Assembly (NCBI GenBank): GCA_964017195.1
Contig: OZ024896.1
Coordinates: 5,967,487 to 6,031,486, forward strand
DNA: 64,000 bases
Direction of reading: 5' to 3'
Origin: Siderastrea radians
Lineage: Eukaryota > Cnidaria > Anthozoa > Scleractinia > Rhizangiidae
Below the pieces are notes generated by a model that had not been told where the DNA came from, made no database searches, and saw only the letters and a program-made list of their open reading frames with translations. Made by a program: the position numbers and the translations under genes. Of this stretch, positions 14,587 to 26,263 are shown one piece after another. Each line of letters starts with the position of its first letter. Position 1 is the stretch's first letter.

Positions 14587-15725
14587 ATATATACCCGGAT
14601 TTTTGAAAACGGTACCGCTCGGTTGAGGTGTCCGAGCGGTGTGTCGCGAGCACTTTTTTGTCGTTCAGAAACTATCTCCAAAGTAGGCAATATAAAAATT
14701 ATGAGTGCCAGCAGTCCTTTTTTCTTCTCCCCTCTCTCCCCTCCCTTCTCTTTTCTCTCCCGTGTGGTTTCTAGGCTCATGGGAGTCCAAAAAACCCTTT
14801 TTCGGTGTCGTTCCGGCCAAAATGGGCAAATCTTCAGGAGCCACCTTTTCAAAAATCCAGGTAGATATTGCAAGCAATTGTTGTCAGATGGCCAAAAATG
14901 ACCGAATTCTGGCTGATGAGCGGCCTCTTGAGCATTTCTTGGCCATTTTAGCCCATTTCATGCCAATATATACCCGGATTTTTGAAAACGGTACCGCTCG
15001 GTTGAGGTGTCCGAGCGGTGTGTCGCGAGCACTTTTTTGTCGTTCAGAAACTATCTCCAAAGTAGGCAATATAAAAATTATGAGTGCCAGCAGTCCTTTT
15101 TTCTTCTCCCCTCTCTCCCCTCCCTGCTCTTTTCTCTCCCGTGTGGTTTCTAGGCTCATGGGAGTCCAAAAAACCCTTTTTCGGTGTCGTTCCGGCCAAA
15201 ATGGGCAAATCTTCAGGAGCCACCTTTTCAAAAATCCAGGTAGATATTGCAAGCAATTGTTGTCAGATGGCCAAAAATGACCGAATTCTGGCTGATGAGC
15301 GGCCTCTTGAGCATTTCTTGGCCATTTTAGCCCATTTCATGCCAATGTATACCCGGATTTTTGAAAACGGTACCGCTCGGTTGAGGTGTCCGAGCGGTGT
15401 GTCGCGAGCACTTTTTTGTCGTTCAGAAACTATCTCCAAAGTAGGCAATATAAAAATTATGAGTGCCAGCAGTCCTTTTTTCTTCTCCCCTCTCTCCCCT
15501 CCCTTCTCTTTTCTCTCCCGTGTGGTTTCTAGGCTCCTGGGAGTCCAAAAAACCCTTTTTCGGTGTCGTTCTGGCCAAAATGGGCAAATCTTCAGGAGCC
15601 ACCTTTTCAAAAATCCAGGTAGATATTGCAAGCAATTGTTGTCAGATGGCCAAAAATGACCGAATTCTGGCTGATGAGCGGCCTCTTGAGCATTTCTTGG
15701 CCATTTTAGCCCATTTCATGCCAAT

Positions 15726-15830
15726 AATTATTGCAAGCAATTGTTGTCAGATGGCCAAAAATGACCGAATTCTGGCTGATGAGCGGCCTCTTGGGCATTT
15801 CTTGGCCATTTTAGCCCATTTCATGCCAAT
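15726..15830 (+). repeat. 105-bp deleted satellite monomer (copy 6)
   Basis: Same junction. It lies 14,540 bp downstream of copy 1, the same offset as the surrounding monomers, so it belongs to the duplicated block. Confidence 0.88.
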
Positions 15831-17499
15831 ATATACCCGGATTTTTGAAAACGGTACCGCTCGGTTGAGGTGTCGGAGCGGTGTGTCGCGAGCACTTTTT
15901 TGTCGTTCAGAAACTATCTCCAAAGTAGGCAATATAAAAATTATGAGTGCCAGCAGTCCTTTTTTCTTCTCCCCTCTCTCCCCTCCCTTCTCTTTTCTCT
16001 CCCGTGTGGTTTCTAGGCTCATGGGAGTCCAAAAAACCCTTTTTCGGTGTCGTTCCGGCCAAAATGGGCAAATCTTCAGGAGCCACCTTTTCAAAAATCC
16101 AGGTAGATATTGCAAGCAATTGTTGTCAGATGGCCAAAAATGACCGAATTCTGGCTGATGAGCGGCCTCTTGAGCATTTCTTGGCCATTTTAGCCCATTT
16201 CATGCCAATATATACCCGGATTTTTGAAAACGGTACCGCTCGGTTGAGGTGTCCGAGCGGTGTGTCGCGAGCACTTTTTTGTCGTTCAGAAACTATCTCC
16301 AAAGTAGGCAATATAAAAATTATGAGTGCCAGCAGTCCTTTTTTCTTCTCCCCTCTCTCCCCTCCCTTCTCTTTTCTCTCCCGTGTGGTTTCTAGGCTCA
16401 TGGGAGTCCAAAAAATCTTTTTCGGTGTCGTTCCGGCCAAAATGGGCAAATCTTCAGGAGCCACCTTTTCAAAAATCCAGGTAGATATTGCAAGCAATTG
16501 TTGTCAGATGGCCAAAAATGACCGAATTCTGGCTGATGAGCGGCCTCTTGGGCATTTCTTGGCCATTTTAGCCCATTTCATGCCAATATATACCCGGATT
16601 TTTGAAAACGGTACCGCTCGGTTGAGGTGTCCGAGCGGTGTGTCGCGAGCACTTTTTTGTCGTTCAGAAACTATCTCCAAAGTAGGCAATATAAAAATTA
16701 TGAGTGCCAGCAGTCCTTTTTTCTTCTCCCCTCTCTCCCCTCCCTTCTCTTTTCTCTCCCGTGTGGTTTCTAGGCTCCTGGGAGTCCAAAAAACCCTTTT
16801 TCGGTGTCGTTCTGGCCAAAATGGGCAAATCTTCAGGAGCCACCTTTTCAAAAATCCAGGTAGATATTGCAAGCAATTGTTGTCAGATGGCCAAAAATGA
16901 CCGAATTCTGGCTGATGAGCGGCCTCTTGAGCATTTCTTGGCCATTTTAGCCCATTTCATGCCAATATATACCCGGATTTTTGAAAACGGTACCGCTCGG
17001 TTGAGGTGTCCGAGCGGTGTGTCGCGAGCACTTTTTTGTCGTTCAGAAACTATCTCCAAAGTAGGCAATATAAAAATTATGAGTGCCAGCAGTCCTTTTT
17101 TCTTCTCCCCTCTCTCCCCTCCCTTCTCTTTTCTCTCCCGTGTGGTTTCTAGGCTCATGGGAGTCCAAAAAATCTTTTTCGGTGTCGTTCCGGCCAAAAT
17201 GGGCAAATCTTCAGGAGCCACCTTTTCAAAAATCCAGGTAGATATTGCAAGCAATTGTTGTCAGATGGCCAAAAATGACCGAATTCTGGCTGATGAGCGG
17301 CCTCTTGGGCATTTCTTGGCCATTTTAGCCCATTTCATGCCAATATATACCCGGATTTTTGAAAACGGTACCGCTCGGTTGAGGTGTCGGAGCGGTGTGT
17401 CGCGAGCACTTTTTTGTCGTTCAGAAACTATCTCCAAAGTAGGCAATATAAAAATTATGAGTGCCAGCAGTCCTTTTTTCTTCTCCCCTCTCTCCCCTC

Positions 17500-20400
17500 C
17501 CTGCTCTTTTCTCTCCCGTGTGGTTTCTAGGCTCATGGGAGTCCAAAAAACCCTTTTTCGGTGTCGTTCCGGCCAAAATGGGCAAATCTTCAGGAGCCAC
17601 CTTTTCAAAAATCCAGGTAGATATTGCAAGCAATTGTTGTCAGATGGCCAAAAATGACCGAATTCTGGCTGATGAGCGGCCTCTTGAGCATTTCTTGGCC
17701 ATTTTAGCCCATTTCATGCCAATAATTATTGCAAGCAATTGTTGTCAGATGGCCAAAAATGACCGAATTCTGGCTGATGAGCGGCCTCTTGGGCATTTCT
17801 TGGCCATTTTAGGCCATTTCATGCCAATATATACCCGGATTTTTGAAAACGGTACCGCTCGGTTGAGGTGTCGGAGCGGTGTGTCGCGAGCACTTTTTTG
17901 TCGTTCAGAAACTATCTCCAAAGTAGGCAATATAAAAATTATGAGTGCCAGCAGTCCTTTTTTCTTCTCCCCTCTCTCCCCTCCCTTCTCTTTTCTCTCC
18001 CGTGTGGTTTCTAGGCTCATGGGAGTCCAAAAAACCCTTTTTCGGTGTCGTTCCGGCCAAAATGGGCAAATCTTCAGGAGCCACCTTTTCAAAAATCCAG
18101 GTAGATATTGCAAGCAATTGTTGTCAGATGGCCAAAAATGACCGAATTCTGGCTGATGAGCGGCCTCTTGAGCATTTCTTGGCCATTTTAGCCCATTTCA
18201 TGCCAATATATACCCGGATTTTTGAAAACGGTACCGCTCGGTTGAGGTGTCCGAGCGGTGTGTCGCGAGCACTTTTTTGTCGTTCAGAAACTATCTCCAA
18301 AGTAGGCAATATAAAAATTATGAGTGCCAGCAATCCTTTTTTCTTCTCCCCTCTCTCCCCTCCCTGCTCTTTTCTCTCCCGTGTGGTTTCTAGGCTCATG
18401 GGAGTCCAAAAAACCCTTTTTCGGTGTCGTTCCGGCCAAAATGGGCAAATCTTCAGGAGCCACCTTTTCAAAAATCCAGGTAGATATTGCAAGCAATTGT
18501 TGTCAGATGGCCAAAAATGACCGAATTCTGGCTGATGAGCGGCCTCTTGAGCATTTCTTGGCCATTTTAGCCCATTTCATGCCAATATATACCCGGATTT
18601 TTGAAAACGGTACCGCTCGGTTGAGGTGTCCGAGCGGTGTGTCGCGAGCACTTTTTTGTCGTTCAGAAACTATCTCCAAAGTAGGCAATATAAAAATTAT
18701 GAGTGCCAGCAGTCCTTTTTTCTTCTCCCCTCTCTCCCCTCCCTTCTCTTTTCTCTCCCGTGTGGTTTCTAGGCTCCTGGGAGTCCAAAAAACCCTTTTT
18801 CGGTGTCGTTCTGGCCAAAATGGGCAAATCTTCAGGAGCCACCTTTTCAAAAATCCAGGTAGATATTGCAAGCAATTGTTGTCAGATGGCCAAAAATGAC
18901 CGAATTCTGGCTGATGAGCGGCCTCTTGAGCATTTCTTGGCCATTTTAGCCCATTTCATGCCAATATATACCCGGATTTTTGAAAACGGTACCGCTCGGT
19001 TGAGGTGTCCGAGCGGTGTGTCGCGAGCACTTTTTTGTCGTTCAGAAACTATCTCCAAAGTAGGCAATATAAAAATTATGAGTGCCAGCAGTCCTTTTTT
19101 CTTCTCCCCTCTCTCCCCTCCCTTCTCTTTTCTCTCCCGTGTGGTTTCTAGGCTCATGGGAGTCCAAAAAATCTTTTTCGGTGTCGTTCCGGCCAAAATG
19201 GGCAAATCTTCAGGAGCCACCTTTTCAAAAATCCAGGTAGATATTGCAAGCAATTGTTGTCAGATGGCCAAAAATGACCGAATTCTGGCTGATGAGCGGC
19301 CTCTTGGGCATTTCTTGGCCATTTTAGCCCATTTCATGCCAATATATACCCGGATTTTTGAAAACGGTACCGCTCGGTTGAGGTGTCGGAGCGGTGTGTC
19401 GCGAGCACTTTTTTGTCGTTCAGAAACTATCTCCAAAGTAGGCAATATAAAAATTATGAGTGCCAGCAGTCCTTTTTTCTTCTCCCCTCTCTCCCCTCCC
19501 TGCTCTTTTCTCTCCCGTGTGGTTTCTAGGCTCATGGGAGTCCAAAAAACCCTTTTTCGGTGTCGTTCCGGCCAAAATGGGCAAATCTTCAGGAGCCACC
19601 TTTTCAAAAATCCAGGTAGATATTGCAAGCAATTGTTGTCAGATGGCCAAAAATGACCGAATTCTGGCTGATGAGCGGCCTCTTGAGCATTTCTTGGCCA
19701 TTTTAGCCCATTTCATGCCAATATATACCCGGATTTTTGAAAACGGTACCGCTCGGTTGAGGTGTCCGAGCGGTGTGTCGCGAGCACTTTTTTGTCGTTC
19801 AGAAACTATCTCCAAAGTAGGCAATATAAAAATTATGAGTGCCAGCAGTCCTTTTTTCTTCTCCCCTCTCTCCCCTCCCTGCTCTTTTCTCTCCCGTGTG
19901 GTTTCTAGGCTCATGGGAGTCCAAAAAACCCTTTTTCGGTGTCGTTCCGGCCAAAATGGGCAAATCTTCAGGAGCCACCTTTTCAAAAATCCAGGTAGAT
20001 ATTGCAAGCAATTGTTGTCAGATGGCCAAAAATGACCGAATTCTGGCTGATGAGCGGCCTCTTGAGCATTTCTTGGCCATTTTAGCCCATTTCATGCCAA
20101 TATATACCCGGATTTTTGAAAACGGTACCGCTCGGTTGAGGTGTCCGAGCGGTGTGTCGCGAGCACTTTTTTGTCGTTCAGAAACTATCTCCAAAGTAGG
20201 CAATATAAAAATTATGAGTGCCAGCAGTCCTTTTTTCTTCTCCCCTCTCTCCCCTCCCTTCTCTTTTCTCTCCCGTGTGGTTTCTAGGCTCCTGGGAGTC
20301 CAAAAAACCCTTTTTCGGTGTCGTTCTGGCCAAAATGGGCAAATCTTCAGGAGCCACCTTTTCAAAAATCCAGGTAGATATTGCAAGCAATTGTTGTCAG

Positions 20401-21770
20401 ATGGCCAAAAATGACCGAATTCTGGCTGATGAGCGGCCTCTTGAGCATTTCTTGGCCATTTTAGCCCATTTCATGCCAATATATACCCGGATTTTTGAAA
20501 ACGGTACCGCTCGGTTGAGGTGTCCGAGCGGTGTGTCGCGAGCACTTTTTTGTCGTTCAGAAACTATCTCCAAAGTAGGCAATATAAAAATTATGAGTGC
20601 CAGCAGTCCTTTTTTCTTCTCCCCTCTCTCCCCTCCCTTCTCTTTTCTCTCCCGTGTGGTTTCTAGGCTCCTGGGAGTCCAAAAAACCCTTTTTCGGTGT
20701 CGTTCTGGCCAAAATGGGCAAATCTTCAGGAGCCACCTTTTCAAAAATCCAGGTAGATATTGCAAGCAATTGTTGTCAGATGGCCAAAAATGACCGAATT
20801 CTGGCTGATGAGCGGCCTCTTGAGCATTTCTTGGCCATTTTAGCCCATTTCATGCCAATATATACCCGGATTTTTGAAAACGGTACCGCTCGGTTGAGGT
20901 GTCCGAGCGGTGTGTCGCGAGCACTTTTTTGTCGTTCAGAAACTATCTCCAAAGTAGGCAATATAAAAATTATGAGTGCCAGCAGTCCTTTTTTCTTCTC
21001 CCCTCTCTCCCCTCCCTTCTCTTTTCTCTCCCGTGTGGTTTCTAGGCTCATGGGAGTCCAAAAAATCTTTTTCGGTGTCGTTCCGGCCAAAATGGGCAAA
21101 TCTTCAGGAGCCACCTTTTCAAAAATCCAGGTAGATATTGCAAGCAATTGTTGTCAGATGGCCAAAAATGACCGAATTCTGGCTGATGAGCGGCCTCTTG
21201 GGCATTTCTTGGCCATTTTAGCCCATTTCATGCCAATATATACCCGGATTTTTGAAAACGGTACCGCTCGGTTGAGGTGTCGGAGCGGTGTGTCGCGAGC
21301 ACTTTTTTGTCGTTCAGAAACTATCTCCAAAGTAGGCAATATAAAAATTATGAGTGCCAGCAGTCCTTTTTTCTTCTCCCCTCTCTCCCCTCCCTGCTCT
21401 TTTCTCTCCCGTGTGGTTTCTAGGCTCATGGGAGTCCAAAAAACCCTTTTTCGGTGTCGTTCTGGCCAAAATGGGCAAATCTTCAGGAGCCACCTTTTCA
21501 AAAATCCAGGTAGATATTGCAAGCAATTGTTGTCAGATGGCCAAAAATGACCGAATTCTGGCTGATGAGCGGCCTCTTGAGCATTTCTTGGCCATTTTAG
21601 CCCATTTCATGCCAATATATACCCGGATTTTTGAAAACGGTACCGCTCGGTTGAGGTGTCCGAGCGGTGTGTCGCGAGCACTTTTTTGTCGTTCAGAAAC
21701 TATCTCCAAAGTAGGCAATATAAAAATTATGAGTGCCAGCAGTCCTTTTTTCTTCTCCCCTCTCTCCCCT
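17500..21770 (+). repeat. Duplicated satellite block (copy B)
   Basis: Partner of the block at about 2.6-6.85 kb. The two copies differ by only a few private substitutions, so the duplication is recent compared with the divergence among monomer variants. Because the change lies within a tandem array, unequal exchange or a replication-based amplification is the likely origin. Confidence 0.8.
17724..17828 (+). repeat. 105-bp deleted satellite monomer (copy 7)
   Basis: Same junction. It is the partner of copy 2 at an offset of 14,918 bp, with the shared ttaggccatttc variant just downstream. Confidence 0.88.
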
Positions 21771-24700
21771 CCCTTCTCTTTTCTCTCCCGTGTGGTTTCT
21801 AGGCTCCTGGGAGTCCAAAAAACCCTTTTTCGGTGTCGTTCTGGCCAAAATGGGCAAATCTTCAGGAGCCACCTTTTCAAAAATCCAGGTAGATATTGCA
21901 AGCAATTGTTGTCAGATGGCCAAAAATGACCGAATTCTGGCTGATGAGCGGCCTCTTGAGCATTTCTTGGCCATTTTAGCCCATTTCATGCCAATATATA
22001 CCCGGATTTTTGAAAACGGTACCGCTCGGTTGAGGTGTCCGAGCGGTGTGTCGCGAGCACTTTTTTGTCGTTCAGAAACTATCTCCAAAGTAGGCAATAT
22101 AAAAATTATGAGTGCCAGCAGTCCTTTTTTCTTCTCCCCTCTCTCCCCTCCCTTCTCTTTTCTCTCCCGTGTGGTTTCTAGGCTCATGGGAGTCCAAAAA
22201 ATCTTTTTCGGTGTCGTTCCGGCCAAAATGGGCAAATCTTCAGGAGCCACCTTTTCAAAAATCCAGGTAGATATTGCAAGCAATTGTTGTCAGATGGCCA
22301 AAAATGACCGAATTCTGGCTGATGAGCGGCCTCTTGGGCATTTCTTGGCCATTTTAGCCCATTTCATGCCAATATATACCCGGATTTTTGAAAACGGTAC
22401 CGCTCGGTTGAGGTGTCGGAGCGGTGTGTCGCGAGCACTTTTTTGTCGTTCAGAAACTATCTCCAAAGTAGGCAATATAAAAATTATGAGTGCCAGCAGT
22501 CCTTTTTTCTTCTCCCCTCTCTCCCCTCCCTGCTCTTTTCTCTCCCGTGTGGTTTCTAGGCTCATGGGAGTCCAAAAAACCCTTTTTCGGTGTCGTTCCG
22601 GCCAAAATGGGCAAATCTTCAGGAGCCACCTTTTCAAAAATCCAGGTAGATATTGCAAGCAATTGTTGTCAGATGGCCAAAAATGACCGAATTCTGGCTG
22701 ATGAGCGGCCTCTTGAGCATTTCTTGGCCATTTTAGCCCATTTCATGCCAATATATACCCGGATTTTTGAAAACGGTACCGCTCGGTTGAGGTGTCCGAG
22801 CGGTGTGTCGCGAGCACTTTTTTGTCGTTCAGAAACTATCTCCAAAGTAGGCAATATAAAAATTATGAGTGCCAGCAGTCCTTTTTTCTTCTCCCCTCTC
22901 TCCCCTCCCTGCTCTTTTCTCTCCCGTGTGGTTTCTAGGCTCATGGGAGTCCAAAAAACCCTTTTTCGGTGTCGTTCCGGCCAAAATGGGCAAATCTTCA
23001 GGAGCCACCTTTTCAAAAATCCAGGTAGATATTGCAAGCAATTGTTGTCAGATGGCCAAAAATGACCGAATTCTGGCTGATGAGCGGCCTCTTGAGCATT
23101 TCTTGGCCATTTTAGCCCATTTCATGCCAATATATACCCGGATTTTTGAAAACGGTACCGCTCGGTTGAGGTGTCCGAGCGGTGTGTCGCGAGCACTTTT
23201 TTGTCGTTCAGAAACTATCTCCAAAGTAGGCAATATAAAAATTATGAGTGCCAGCAGTCCTTTTTTCTTCTCCCCTCTCTCCCCTCCCTTCTCTTTTCTC
23301 TCCCGTGTGGTTTCTAGGCTCCTGGGAGTCCAAAAAACCCTTTTTCGGTGTCGTTCTGGGCAAAATGGGCAAATCTTCAGGAGCCACCTTTTCAAAAATC
23401 CAGGTAGATATTGCAAGCAATTGTTGTCAGATGGCCAAAAATGACCGAATTCTGGCTGATGAGCGGCCTCTTGAGCATTTCTTGGCCATTTTAGCCCATT
23501 TCATGCCAATATATACCCGGATTTTTGAAAACGGTACCGCTCGGTTGAGGTGTCCGAGCGGTGTGTCGCGAGCACTTTTTTGTCGTTCAGAAACTATCTC
23601 CAAAGTAGGCAATATAAAAATTATGAGTGCCAGCAGTCCTTTTTTCTTCTCCCCTCTCTCCCCTCCCTTCTCTTTTCTCTCCCGTGTGGTTTCTAGGCTC
23701 ATGGGAGTCCAAAAAACCCTTTTTCGGTGTCGTTCCGGCCAAAATGGGCAAATCTTCAGGAGCCACCTTTTCAAAAATCCAGGTAGATATTGCAAGCAAT
23801 TGTTGTCAGATGGCCAAAAATGACCGAATTCTGGCTGATGAGCGGCCTCTTGGGCATTTCTTGGCCATTTTAGCCCATTTCATGCCAATATATACCCGGA
23901 TTTTTGAAAACGGTACCGCTCGGTTGAGGTGTCGGAGCGGTGTGTCGCGAGCACTTTTTTGTCGTTCAGAAACTATCTCCAAAGTAGGCAATATAAAAAT
24001 TATGAGTGCCAGCAGTCCTTTTTTCTTCTCCCCTCTCTCCCCTCCCTTCTCTTTTCTCTCCCGTGTGGTTTCTAGGCTCATGGGAGTCCAAAAAACCCTT
24101 TTTCGGTGTCGTTCCGGCCAAAATGGGCAAATCTTCAGGAGCCACCTTTTCAAAAATCCAGGTAGATATTGCAAGCAATTGTTGTCAGATGGCCAAAAAT
24201 GACCGAATTCTGGCTGATGAGCGGCCTCTTGAGCATTTCTTGGCCATTTTAGCCCATTTCATGCCAATATATACCCGGATTTTTGAAAACGGTACCGCTC
24301 GGTTGAGGTGTCCGAGCGGTGTGTCGCGAGCACTTTTTTGTCGTTCAGAAACTATCTCCAAAGTAGGCAATATAAAAATTATGAGTGCCAGCAGTCCTTT
24401 TTTCTTCTCCCCTCTCTCCCCTCCCTTCTCTTTTCTCTCCCGTGTGGTTTCTAGGCTCATGGGAGTCCAAAAAATCTTTTTCGGTGTCGTTCCGGCCAAA
24501 ATGGGCAAATCTTCAGGAGCCACCTTTTCAAAAATCCAGGTAGATATTGCAAGCAATTGTTGTCAGATGGCCAAAAATGACCGAATTCTGGCTGATGAGC
24601 GGCCTCTTGGGCATTTCTTGGCCATTTTAGCCCATTTCATGCCAATATATACCCGGATTTTTGAAAACGGTACCGCTCGGTTGAGGTGTCGGAGCGGTGT

Positions 24701-26158
24701 GTCGCGAGCACTTTTTTGTCGTTCAGAAACTATCTCCAAAGTAGGCAATATAAAAATTATGAGTGCCAGCAGTCCTTTTTTCTTCTCCCCTCTCTCCCCT
24801 CCCTTCTCTTTTCTCTCCCGTGTGGTTTCTAGGCTCATGGGAGTCCAAAAAACCCTTTTTCGGTGTCGTTCCGGCCAAAATGGGCAAATCTTCAGGAGCC
24901 ACCTTTTCAAAAATCCAGGTAGATATTGCAAGCAATTGTTGTCAGATGGCCAAAAATGACCGAATTCTGGCTGATGAGCGGCCTCTTGAGCATTTCTTGG
25001 CCATTTTAGCCCATTTCATGCCAATATATACCCGGATTTTTGAAAACGGTACCGCTCGGTTGAGGTGTCCGAGCGGTGTGTCGCGAGCACTTTTTTGTCG
25101 TTCAGAAACTATCTCCAAAGTAGGCAATATAAAAATTATGAGTGCCAGCAGTCCTTTTTTCTTCTCCCCTCTCTCCCCTCCCTTCTCTTTTCTCTCCCGT
25201 GTGGTTTCTAGGCTCATGGGAGTCCAAAAAACCCTTTTTCGGTGTCGTTCCGGCCAAAATGGGCAAATCTTCAGGAGCCACCTTTTCAAAAATCCAGGTA
25301 GATATTGCAAGCAATTGTTGTCAGATGGCCAAAAATGACCGAATTCTGGCTGATGAGCGGCCTCTTGAGCATTTCTTGGCCATTTTAGCCCATTTCATGC
25401 CAATATATACCCGGATTTTTGAAAACGGTACCGCTCGGTTGAGGTGTCCGAGCGGTGTGTCGCGAGCACTTTTTTGTCGTTCAGAAACTATCTCCAAAGT
25501 AGGCAATATAAAAATTATGAGTGCCAGCAGTCCTTTTTTCTTCTCCCCTCTCTCCCCTCCCTTCTCTTTTCTCTCCCGTGTGGTTTCTAGGCTCATGGGA
25601 GTCCAAAAAATCTTTTTCGGTGTCGTTCCGGCCAAAATGGGCAAATCTTCAGGAGCCACCTTTTCAAAAATCCAGGTAGATATTGCAAGCAATTGTTGTC
25701 AGATGGCCAAAAATGACCGAATTCTGGCTGATGAGCGGCCTCTTGGGCATTTCTTGGCCATTTTAGCCCATTTCATGCCAATATATACCCGGATTTTTGA
25801 AAACGGTACCGCTCGGTTGAGGTGTCGGAGCGGTGTGTCGCGAGCACTTTTTTGTCGTTCAGAAACTATCTCCAAAGTAGGCAATATAAAAATTATGAGT
25901 GCCAGCAGTCCTTTTTTCTTCTCCCCTCTCTCCCCTCCCTTCTCTTTTCTCTCCCGTGTGGTTTCTAGGCTCCTGGGAGTCCAAAAAACCCTTTTTCGGT
26001 GTCGTTCCGGCCAAAATGGGCAAATCTTCAGGAGCCACCTTTTCAAAAATCCAGGTAGATATTGCAAGCAATTGTTGTCAGATGGCCAAAAATGACCGAA
26101 TTCTGGCTGATGAGCGGCCTCTTGAGCATTTCTTGGCCATTTTAGCCCATTTCATGCC

Positions 26159-26263
26159 AATAATTATTGCAAGCAATTGTTGTCAGATGGCCAAAAATGA
26201 CCGAATTCTGGCTGATGAGCGGCCTCTTGAGCATTTCTTGGCCATTTTAGCCCATTTCATGCC
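26159..26263 (+). repeat. 105-bp deleted satellite monomer (copy 8)
   Basis: Same junction, with the cttgagcatt allele as in copy 4. It is the only short unit in the right half of the array. Confidence 0.88.
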
